A stretch of DNA of 64,000 nt, from contig JAWSUF010000015.1 of assembly GCA_033549365.1 (NCBI GenBank), positions 1 through 64,000 on the forward strand, in the 5' to 3' direction. The notes beneath the pieces were generated by a model that was given only the letters and a program-made list of their open reading frames with translations, did not search any database and was not told the DNA's origin. Below, one piece after another: positions 54,001-60,943 of the stretch. The first letter of the stretch is position 1. Every line of letters starts with the position of its first letter. Both the position numbers and the translations under genes were made by a program. Source of the stretch: Acidobacteriota bacterium. Lineage in GTDB: Bacteria; Acidobacteriota; Aminicenantia; Aminicenantales; Saccharicenantaceae.

Positions 54001-57000
54001 GACGGACGACAGATTGATGTCCAGGTTCAGGTCCCGCAGGAACGGCGGGAAATCCTCGGGACTGGGAGGCGTGGCGTATCGGATCATGGCGAGGAGTTCG
54101 ACGCCGGGATGAATGTCCTCGCGATAAAAGCCCCGCAGCATTCCGGCTTCTCCGGAAAGCGTCATGTTCCCCCATAATCCCCGAAGCTCCAGGTCCGCGT
54201 TCGACACCGAACGGAATCCCTCCGGGAAGACCAGATCGAAATTCCGAAGAACCATGCGGAGGCTTTCCGCCGAGATACGCCGAAATCCGCCGTGGTCGAT
54301 GCGGCCTTCGAGGGTGAATGAACCGCCGTTGGCCGCACCGCGGACGCGGGACAGAACGGCCGCCTCGCCGTCGAAATTCACATCTCCGCGAATGCCGGTC
54401 AAGTTGAGAGGAAAATCGCGGACCCGGGCGAAAAGATCCTGGATTTCGACTCGGCCCTGAATATCGGGTTGGGCCGGGTTTCCCGAAACGGCGAGGTCGG
54501 CCGTGACGGCACCGCCGATGCGGGCTTCGGGGACCAGGGCGTCGAACGGCGCAAGATCGATCTTCATCCGGAGGCGGGCCTCGATTTCGGGTTCCGGCGC
54601 GATCCGGTAGAATCCCGAGAGCCCCAATTCGCTGTTGTCCGCGGCGAGAAGCAGATCCTTCAGGCGGATGGTGCCTTCTCTCATAAGGATTTCGACGGGC
54701 GCCGTGTTTCTGATGCGGAGATCTCCGGAGGACAGGTGGAAGTTGGAAAGATTGAGTTCAACCTCAAGATTTTCGATGTCCGCGGGATCCCCCCGAATGG
54801 AAAAGCGGGCGTCCAGCGATCCCGAATCCGCGGCCTCGGTGGGCCGGTCCATGATTCGTGAGGCCAGAAAACCGGTGTCCCGGAGGGCCAATGTGCCCTT
54901 GGCCTGGAAGTCTTCCGGTTTCAGGATGGGAAAGTCGAAAACAAGTTCCGCGGAGAGGACGGAATCTTCCGCGCCGGGTTCGGGAGCATCCCCGAACGAT
55001 TGCGGAAGAAGTGCGGCCAGAGATATCCCGGGCATATCGAGGCGTCCGTGGATGTTGAAAACATCCTCAAAGGCGATCCCGGCTTCGGCTTTCAGATTGA
55101 GAGAAGGAACGGACAGAATGGCCGCAGCCGCGGCGCCGTCGCCGAAAGCGTCGAATTCCAGGCGCGGGATATGGAACCCCTCTGCGGCGACGTTGTCCAG
55201 CGAAACGGAGACCGTAAAGCGGGGCTCCTCAACCGTTCCTTCCCCCTCGATGACGAACCCGGCCATGCCTTCGATCGGAGGCATTCCGGGCAGAAATGCT
55301 CCGGCCATGGCCAGGGGGATGCGGTTGCCGATCAGCGAGGCATGAAATCCGCCGCCGGCGATGTCCCATCCGAAATGCCCCTCAAGGGCGCTGTCCTGAC
55401 TCTCGATCGTCAGGGATTCCACCGTGAGTTCCCCGTTGCCGAATCGGCCACGGGCGGCGACCTTGTCGAACACGGCTCCATGAAACGTAAGCGGTGCCGC
55501 TTCCATGCGAAACTCGGCTTGGATCCCCTTCTCATCCATAAAAATTTCCGCCCCGCCATTGAGAACGCCTGCGGCATCCTCGGCCGGACCTGAGGGGAGA
55601 AGAGAGGCGAAGGGACCGAGCGGGATATTGGAAAGTTCCAGGCGGCCGGATGTTCCTGCTCCCGGTTCGAAGGAGTCTTTACGGAAAACGATCCGCCCCG
55701 ATCCGGTGATGCTCCCTTCGTTGACCGCGGCGGACAGGCGCTTGAGGTCGACGGAGCCGCGATCTCCGGCGGCTTCGATCCGGACTCCGGACAGGCTGAG
55801 ATCATCGGAGAGAAGATCATCCGCATGGACGGTGACGGCGAACTTCGGATCCTTGAGAGAGCCCCGGATATGCCCGCGGACCGCGGCAGAGCCTCCTATT
55901 TCAGGAACAGGCCCCAGTCCCGAGGGATAGAAATCGGCGAGGACCTGGCTCCCGGCCAGGATATCCGCCGTTCCCCATACATTTGGGATGATCAGGGCAA
56001 ATTCCGCGTCGATATGCTCCGCTCGGTCGGCATGGCCCTTGAAGTCCAGCCGGGCCCCGGCCGCGGACAATCGGCCGTTTCCGGAGATGCGGCCCTTCGA
56101 AGCTCGGAGTTCCATGCGCCCCTCGGGAACAATGGGCCGCCCCGGTTCCGCTGTCGGAACGGGCCCGACGGCCTGAATCAGGATCGAGGCTTCGGCTTCG
56201 GCGTCTTCGATGGCGCCCGCCGGCCAGCGGGCCGCGATTCGTCCGTCGGAAGAAACGGGGCCGATCGCAATGTCCTGTTGAAAAAACGCGGCCCACTTAT
56301 CCGGAAGAAAGCCGCTCCACCGGGCGTCGATCCGAAAGTCTCCGGGCCCGGAAAGAACGAGGTCGGCTTGGCCTTCGAGTTGACCGACTTCCGAGCGAAA
56401 AGACAGGTCGGTCAGCTTGAAGACGGATGCACTCCCCTCGAAATCCGTATCGAGGGATGCGGGGCCCAGATCGGCCAGCAAGGCGTTGCGGCTTTCGATA
56501 TGTCCGGAGTAGTTCAAGGTGCCGTCCCGGCTTCGGATATGCCCCGAAAGGTCGAGCCGGCCCGAGATCATGACGGAGGAGTTCAGAAGAGGCAGGAATT
56601 CCTCCAAACTCAGGGATGTTCGGACTCGAAAATCAAACAATGGTTGAGGCTCGAAAACAGAGGACGAGCCGCTTGCGGCCAGGATGGAATCCGCCGTCTG
56701 CAGGCGGAGTTCGTCAAGGAAAACAGTGCTCCCGTCGAAGCGGAAACGCGTTTCGACTTCACGGATCTCGAACTCCGAACCTTCGATGACGGCCTTTCCG
56801 CCGCCGATTTTCAACCGGCCGTCGTGAATCGCGGCGGGCGCCTGAAAACGGACCGCGGCTTCGATGTCGCGCAGGGAGAGAAGGAAAGAGGCCGGGCCGC
56901 CGTCGATTTCCAGAGTTCCTTCAACGAGGTCGAGGGCGTCGATGCGGATCTCCGGAATCGGGGAGACCCCGGATTCCGGTTCAACGGGAGGCGCGGTTTC

Positions 57001-57420
57001 ATGCGGGATATCCTGAGCCGAGCCGGGGGAGCGGGATGCGACGGCTTCGAAATGCGGCCGGATGATGAGAACCTTTTGCAGATGGATCTTCTTCCCGAGA
57101 ACGATGGACCGGTGAAAGTCGAACTCGATTTTCTTCGCGGCAAAGGATTGGAGCCAGGATTCATCAGGATCGAGGCTCCGGATGACGGGATCCTCGAGTT
57201 TTACGGCAAGAGAAAACGGCCGGAATCGCACCTCACGGGCTTCAATAGACAATCCGGCTGATTGTCTCAGGGCACGGTCTGCGATTCGGAGAAGAAGCTG
57301 TCCCGCCGTCCGGGTGTGGAGAAAAGCAAGTGCGGCGGCAAGCATGACGGCGAGGGCAACGACCAGGATGATGAGTCTCTTTTTCCACCGGCGTTTCCGC
57401 TTCGTTCGATCTCTCGACAT
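51070..57420 (-). CDS. TamB (AsmA/DUF490)-Omp85 (TamA/BamA-like) fusion protein
   Basis: 2,116 residues from ATG 57420. A basic N terminus and one TM (about 14-38, LIILVVALAVMLAAALAFL) anchor it in the inner membrane. Residues about 40-1370 are a TamB/AsmA-like beta-taco with repeated beta motifs; the TamB C-terminal DUF490 region is about 1080-1260 (IDIVAYTRVRWNTQDVDIRL, then the conserved LSGDDLAFLLLTG). Residues about 1385-1793 hold five POTRA-like units, and about 1793-2116 the Omp85 barrel with GGGNSIRGFKLD (near 2012) carrying the R-G-F motif, ending in FFSIGQAF. Normally TamA and TamB are two proteins; here one chain would span both membranes. A TATAAT box is 6 nt before ATG. Confidence 0.88.
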   Translation of the reverse strand: MSRDRTKRKRRWKKRLIILVVALAVMLAAALAFLHTRTAGQLLLRIADRALRQSAGLSIEAREVRFRPFSLAVKLEDPVIRSLDPDESWLQSFAAKKIEFDFHRSIVLGKKIHLQKVLIIRPHFEAVASRSPGSAQDIPHETAPPVEPESGVSPIPEIRIDALDLVEGTLEIDGGPASFLLSLRDIEAAVRFQAPAAIHDGRLKIGGGKAVIEGSEFEIREVETRFRFDGSTVFLDELRLQTADSILAASGSSSVFEPQPLFDFRVRTSLSLEEFLPLLNSSVMISGRLDLSGHIRSRDGTLNYSGHIESRNALLADLGPASLDTDFEGSASVFKLTDLSFRSEVGQLEGQADLVLSGPGDFRIDARWSGFLPDKWAAFFQQDIAIGPVSSDGRIAARWPAGAIEDAEAEASILIQAVGPVPTAEPGRPIVPEGRMELRASKGRISGNGRLSAAGARLDFKGHADRAEHIDAEFALIIPNVWGTADILAGSQVLADFYPSGLGPVPEIGGSAAVRGHIRGSLKDPKFAVTVHADDLLSDDLSLSGVRIEAAGDRGSVDLKRLSAAVNEGSITGSGRIVFRKDSFEPGAGTSGRLELSNIPLGPFASLLPSGPAEDAAGVLNGGAEIFMDEKGIQAEFRMEAAPLTFHGAVFDKVAARGRFGNGELTVESLTIESQDSALEGHFGWDIAGGGFHASLIGNRIPLAMAGAFLPGMPPIEGMAGFVIEGEGTVEEPRFTVSVSLDNVAAEGFHIPRLEFDAFGDGAAAAAILSVPSLNLKAEAGIAFEDVFNIHGRLDMPGISLAALLPQSFGDAPEPGAEDSVLSAELVFDFPILKPEDFQAKGTLALRDTGFLASRIMDRPTEAADSGSLDARFSIRGDPADIENLEVELNLSNFHLSSGDLRIRNTAPVEILMREGTIRLKDLLLAADNSELGLSGFYRIAPEPEIEARLRMKIDLAPFDALVPEARIGGAVTADLAVSGNPAQPDIQGRVEIQDLFARVRDFPLNLTGIRGDVNFDGEAAVLSRVRGAANGGSFTLEGRIDHGGFRRISAESLRMVLRNFDLVFPEGFRSVSNADLELRGLWGNMTLSGEAGMLRGFYREDIHPGVELLAMIRYATPPSPEDFPPFLRDLNLDINLSSVEPIRVRNNLTDIELEPRLHISGTPPFPLLSGQVQNARVGQAFLGDRRYTVESIRVEYLGTEITDFLIDIVAYTRVRWNTQDVDIRLHLSGPIDKPSYTLTSTNAPHLSGDDLAFLLLTGKTLSNISGSALDTLGGQMIQYFATPLTSPVTEGLKSLLKAEDVVIEPLNIASEEDPGARLTFRKRVSDRASVTYSADITRSQRQTWILDYDLSRSFQISAFHKDDGTYGSSFQHSFTIGGRRAAVRMSDAAVFEAGTFAGIVFQGNPAFPDAVLEALTSKMKPGHDFSYGDLYTSIEDLLHFYKERGYVNAVISPNILREEDGRIDIVLDIDAGRPASIVFIGDNIPRRLKASVQEAWRGEFPESANLVEARTLLLDGLRLTRHYAAEVTTEKRESDDLIEYVFTVRKGGRYRIRKLDIRGSEPLSPRDVRRTVREYIMARTKGPWNLVIDTSAALTALDRRYQDLGHRSAVISSPQIDVDHSSRKLEIRLNIAAGPRSFIGNVVYDGLESFESGHLDSRLSLRPGSAFSPTRVQEDRNVLLTFYRSRGYVDAFVSARVVPRPGEDNVDLLYEIREGSRHTVGDAEVEGNSRTKTSFILREARLAEGEAVSLETFARSKKRLYDTGVFRGVDISNRPAENGGDGDTVVVSVEESPPFAVTYGLRYNSEEKLGGFGELGFSNLFGGGRRGFLSYRENLRQTDLRFSFRVPYLFGIRFNTLTSLYAQKDVRDFFATETRGVSVQQEIRLPMDFSLTYLYRFNRIHTYELESWGPFPFDFTINLSELAWNLVRDRRDDRLNPKSGSFFSASLTYAPEALGSDLPYVSFFGQYTAVRELGGGFVWSSGLRLGLADAYDQVLIPSKRFYAGGGNSIRGFKLDSLGPIDPYLERAEGGEAVLIVNSELRFPIFSLLGGAVFYDFGNVTATARDLSLSDLRHGAGFGLRADSPVGLLRLDLGFNLNPRPGEPRRVLFFSIGQAF

Positions 57421-57426
57421 ATCTCT

Positions 57427-57432
57427 ATTATA
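57427..57432 (-). promoter_or_regulatory. -10 box directly upstream of the TamB-Omp85 fusion
   Basis: Perfect TATAAT on the minus strand, 6 nt before ATG 57420, with no Shine-Dalgarno sequence. The expected start of transcription falls on or next to the ATG, suggesting a leaderless mRNA. No convincing -35 is seen at 16-18 bp. Confidence 0.5.
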
Positions 57433-57556
57433 ACGAATTTTTGGGGGACTTGCGCCGGTCGAAACGCTCCACAAGACTTTGCGTGCCGTCCTTTTGTGCG
57501 ACCTCAATCACGAAAAAGAACGTCTTTCTCCAAGAGCGGGAACGAGTCGGGCGGCC

Positions 57557-57835
57557 TCAGCACGCGGCCCAGGCCTTGAGCGTTTCGTAAGGCACTTCGC
57601 CGCAGAGGACGTCGCGCGTTTCCGTGTTGAAGAACGTCGGCGTTTTCAACTGGCCGCCGCATTTCGGCGCGATATCATTGCGAAAGGACCGCATGAGATC
57701 TGCGTTTTTTTCGTCATGCCAGATTTCGAGCCTCTCGACGTCGACGCCGGTTTCCTTTTCAAGCCTGTCCACGAGCGGCATCATGCGCCGGCAGTGCGGG
57801 CATTCCCGGGCGTGAAAGAGCAATAATTTTTTCAT
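57557..57835 (-). CDS. thioredoxin/glutaredoxin-like protein with CPHC active site
   Basis: 92 residues from ATG 57835, which overlaps the FTR-like gene stop (ATGA). A compact thioredoxin fold opens with KKLLLFHARECPHCRRMMP: the CxxC is CPHC, the DsbA/glutaredoxin-like pair, near residue 13. It also has a cis-Pro segment (KTPTFFN) and two further Cys. It is the natural redox partner of the ferredoxin-thioredoxin reductase-like protein encoded just upstream. Target proteins are unknown. Confidence 0.8.
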   Translation of the reverse strand: MKKLLLFHARECPHCRRMMPLVDRLEKETGVDVERLEIWHDEKNADLMRSFRNDIAPKCGGQLKTPTFFNTETRDVLCGEVPYETLKAWAAC

Positions 57836-58260
57836 GCGTTTCTCCTGACGAACAGCCCGCACCAGCATTCGCCGTCGGGTTTGTCCTTGTAGGTTTCATG
57901 GGCGGTGAAATGGCAGGGACAGACGATCCGGACATCCTCGGCGAAGTCTTTTGTCCTGAGGCGACAGGGACAGTACTTGAGTCCGTGGTTCTTTTCGTTG
58001 GCGAAAATCCCGTCGATGAGCATGCGGACCTTGTCCTTGTCCGGGCTGACTTGAAACGGGTTGCCATCAACGAACGTCTCGATGGCTTTGCGGAAACCCT
58101 CCCGGGTCAACTCCGTTTGGACGGGGGATGCGATTTGCCGGGCTTCCTCGGATGTGATTTCGACATAAGCCTTTCGGATGCCGCAGGTCGGACAGATTTC
58201 AGGCGGTTGAACGCCGAGATGAATGTCGTTGCAGACGAAACACCGCCAGTTTTTTCTCAT
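57832..58260 (-). CDS. rubredoxin-like domain fused to ferredoxin-thioredoxin reductase catalytic chain
   Basis: 142 residues. Residues 1-40 form a rubredoxin-like CxxC/CxxC site (RCFVCNDIHLG and EICPTCGIRK). Residues about 45-142 match the FTR catalytic subunit with the CPC...CPC...CxC pattern (YCPCRLR, VCPCHFT, ECWCGLF) that holds the 4Fe-4S cluster and the redox-active disulfide. FTR takes electrons from ferredoxin to reduce thioredoxin-type disulfides. The N-terminal domain could be the electron entry instead of the FTR variable subunit. The CWC replaces the common CHC. It is co-transcribed with the CPHC protein. Confidence 0.88.
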   Translation of the reverse strand: MRKNWRCFVCNDIHLGVQPPEICPTCGIRKAYVEITSEEARQIASPVQTELTREGFRKAIETFVDGNPFQVSPDKDKVRMLIDGIFANEKNHGLKYCPCRLRTKDFAEDVRIVCPCHFTAHETYKDKPDGECWCGLFVRRNA

Positions 58261-58347
58261 GAGTCCCGTCCTTTCCTATCGGCCGGCAAACGATTCTCAT
58301 TTCTTAGAAGTTTAGGTGGGATGAGGGGCGTTGTCAAATGTTGAAAG

Positions 58348-59211
58348 CTAGAAATTCACAACGAGGGAGGTCGTGAAAACGGTATCAAGGTTTTTCAGGG
58401 GAGAGACGACAAAAATGCCGGAAAATGCCTCATCCGGTCCGAACAGGGGAATCTCCCCTCCGGCGGGATTGTGAATATAGATTAAATCCAGACCGACCTT
58501 TAAGGCCAGATTCCGACTGACCGAAACCGACAGAGCATGGGACATGTCGGCCCGCCAGTCGGAGAAATCCTTCAAGTTTTCATCGAAGAGGATCGCGCCG
58601 GAATAGGAGGCCGACGGACTGACGGCCTTGTCGAAAGTCCCGGCGATGCGGAATCCACCGAAACGTTCGGGTCCGCTTTCCAGATAGGATCGAAAGGTAT
58701 AGGTCAGGGAGACGTCGGTTTTCAGCCGGGCCGTCTCCGTTGCGATGACGGCGTATCCCAATCCGGCGGCGAGAACCGTCCGCGAGACGATGCCCGCGAA
58801 GCGGTTTTTTTCCCAACCGGCCCCGGCCTTGAAGAGAAATCCTCCGGACAAGGCTCGGGTGTAGCTTCCGGCCGCTGCATAATTCTCGGCGGCCAGGCGG
58901 ATTTCCCGGTTTTCGGAAATCCGGAAATCGTCGGCCGTTCCCGTTGCCGTTCGGGTCAGCACCGCCGTCTGGGCTCTGACGGCCTTGACCTTCAGCTCAA
59001 TGCTGTCGCGATCCCATGTTCCGGTCAAGATGTTGGCCAGCCCGAAGGTCCGGCTGACGGCATTTCCCGAAGTGACGACCAGGCTGAACTCGGCCTGGTC
59101 CATCCAGCCTCTTTTTTCCGGGGTTTCCACATCCTCCGCGGCTCTTCCGGCGACCGGAAGCAAGACGGCGAAGAAAAAGACGGTCAGCCCCGCCCGAGTT
59201 TTCTTCATCAT
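58348..59211 (-). CDS. DUF481-family outer-membrane barrel protein
   Basis: About 287 residues from ATG 59211 (GGAGA site), with a signal peptide (KKTRAGLTVFFFAVLLPVAGRAAE). The start of the mature part, AEFSLVVTSGNAVSRTFGL, is the DUF481 opening pattern (S-x-V-x-x-x-G-N). It then alternates amphipathic strands and ends in LVVNF, an outer-membrane C terminus. The family (YdiY-like) is of unknown function. Confidence 0.82.
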   Translation of the reverse strand: MMKKTRAGLTVFFFAVLLPVAGRAAEDVETPEKRGWMDQAEFSLVVTSGNAVSRTFGLANILTGTWDRDSIELKVKAVRAQTAVLTRTATGTADDFRISENREIRLAAENYAAAGSYTRALSGGFLFKAGAGWEKNRFAGIVSRTVLAAGLGYAVIATETARLKTDVSLTYTFRSYLESGPERFGGFRIAGTFDKAVSPSASYSGAILFDENLKDFSDWRADMSHALSVSVSRNLALKVGLDLIYIHNPAGGEIPLFGPDEAFSGIFVVSPLKNLDTVFTTSLVVNF

Positions 59212-59416
59212 GTTCTCCTTTTTGCGTGAAGCCCGATTTCTTCGATGTGTCAACATCACACCTCTCAGTCCGACTAAACGGTTGAAAAAATGCCTTGGAC
59301 GGGGCCCCGCGCTTTCGTCTTGATCAATTTATCACAGGGTGCGTCTTGTGTCGACGAGCCGATCATGATACCTTGTTGCCTCGGCTCCGATGAGCCGGGA
59401 CGAAGGGAGATCAGGC

Positions 59417-59614
59417 ATGAGCACATCAATGTATGGATGCACCCGGTGCCATAAACAGGCGTCCGTCGAAAAAGACGCCGTCGTTCCCCGGTGTTGCGGC
59501 CGTCCCATGGAACCGCTGCCTTTCTGCACCAGCGTTCCCAATCCGGAAATGGCTCGGAACTACGCCGACGACGAACCCTGTGCCGACGGAACGGTGCGCA
59601 AGCCCGAAAAGTGA
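59417..59614 (+). CDS. small zinc-ribbon protein
   Basis: 65 residues from ATG 59417 with a GGGAG site upstream. It has a CxxC (MYGCTRCHK), then CCGRPME and PFCTS, giving four or five Cys that can hold one zinc in a ribbon. The C-terminal half (NPEMARNYADDEPCADG) is acidic. No further domain. Such mini-ribbons are common near redox or stress genes, but no function can be assigned. The stop is 21 nt before a convergent gene. Confidence 0.62.
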   Translation: MSTSMYGCTRCHKQASVEKDAVVPRCCGRPMEPLPFCTSVPNPEMARNYADDEPCADGTVRKPEK

Positions 59615-59634
59615 ATTCGGACCCCCGCTCAAGG

Positions 59635-60915
59635 TCAGCGGGTTGACGCGTTCGGTGTTTTCGCTGTGCCGACGGCAGCCGTAAAAAACGCCAGAAAAAC
59701 CCAGGTGAATGGGATCCATAATCCCGTTGTGAAAATATAGGAAAAAAGCAGCCCTGCGATTCCCGCGAGGAGGCCTAAAGCCAGGGGCTGTCGGCCGGGC
59801 GTGATCTCCGGGATCTTTTTCAGTCCTTTATGGAAAAAGACCCCCAGCCAAGCCAGAAGAGCCGCCAAGCCGACGACTCCCGTATCCACAAGCGCCGTCA
59901 TGATGATGCTGTGATTAAAGCTGTGATTTCTAACCGGGGTCCCCGGTCCGTGTCCCATAATCGGGGATTCCAGGAATTGGCTCCAGGCGTTTTTTGCGAC
60001 ATGGGCTCGAATCGTCAACATCCGATAACGCTCCACTTCTCCCTGGGGAAAAAATCTTCGCTGGACAATGGTCTGGAATGTCGGTGAAACAAGAGTGAAA
60101 AGACTGAAAAGGATCAGCGCCCCTGCGGCGGCTTTCGCAAGGCCGGCCGGATGAAGACGCAGGCCGGAGGCCTTGCATCTGAAAAGGACAAGAAATAGGA
60201 TGCCCGCCAGAAAACCCACCCAGGCGGCGCGGACGAAGCTGAAGAAAAGCCCGGCCAGGGATGCCGCTGCGCCGAAGCGATAAAATATTTTTTTTTCTTC
60301 TCTCGAATAGGCCAGAGCCAGGAAGACGACGGCATAATAAAGACAGACAGCACCGTACCAGTCGGGTTCGACAAGAGTTCCGTACGGGCGACCCCAGGGG
60401 GCGCCGATGAACCAGGCCTGGAAGAGGCCGAGGTGCCCGACCGGCCAGTTCCAACCGAAAAAGTGGCGAAGCATTCCGGCGGCGACCTGATAGAGACCGA
60501 ATCCGATTTGTATCAAACCGATGCTCAGAAAAACGTGGATGGCTTCGTCGAAAATCTTCGGCCTTGACGCCAGGATGACGACCAAGTGATAGAGAAGGAT
60601 CAGAACACCCAGGAGAACGGCGATTTTCACGCTCCGGAGCTTATCGGGTGACATGACAAGAGAGACAAGATTCACCCCCATGTAAAGCCAGAGAAATTTG
60701 TCGGCGACGGCAAATCTCGGAGGAACGCCGCTTCTCAGGATTCCGTAGGCGATCGCCGCGATTCCGATCACGGCCAAAATCAGAGAGATGCGGAGCCTGA
60801 CGCCGAGAAGAGTGACGGAATAGGGCTGCGCTTCAAAAAAAAGACCGGCGAGAATGGCATAAAGAAGGATTCGCGTCCCTGTCTGGCGTGTGCCGGATTC
60901 GATGTCCTTCATCAT
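59635..60915 (-). CDS. O-antigen ligase/polymerase-like polytopic membrane protein
   Basis: 426 residues with about 11-12 hydrophobic helices. A large loop around residues 290-340 contains the O-antigen ligase (Wzy_C/WaaL) type signature with IMGHGPGTPVRNHS, and a first loop has GTLVEPDWYGA, as in the Wzy/WaaL/EpsK superfamily. It probably transfers or polymerises lipid-linked glycans at the inner membrane. No other polysaccharide genes are near, so substrate and pathway are open. It starts 28 nt after the S9 peptidase stop and may share its transcript. Confidence 0.82.
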   Translation of the reverse strand: MMKDIESGTRQTGTRILLYAILAGLFFEAQPYSVTLLGVRLRISLILAVIGIAAIAYGILRSGVPPRFAVADKFLWLYMGVNLVSLVMSPDKLRSVKIAVLLGVLILLYHLVVILASRPKIFDEAIHVFLSIGLIQIGFGLYQVAAGMLRHFFGWNWPVGHLGLFQAWFIGAPWGRPYGTLVEPDWYGAVCLYYAVVFLALAYSREEKKIFYRFGAAASLAGLFFSFVRAAWVGFLAGILFLVLFRCKASGLRLHPAGLAKAAAGALILFSLFTLVSPTFQTIVQRRFFPQGEVERYRMLTIRAHVAKNAWSQFLESPIMGHGPGTPVRNHSFNHSIIMTALVDTGVVGLAALLAWLGVFFHKGLKKIPEITPGRQPLALGLLAGIAGLLFSYIFTTGLWIPFTWVFLAFFTAAVGTAKTPNASTR

Positions 60916-60943
60916 AATCCGTTCGGATCTTGTTTGAGATGCG

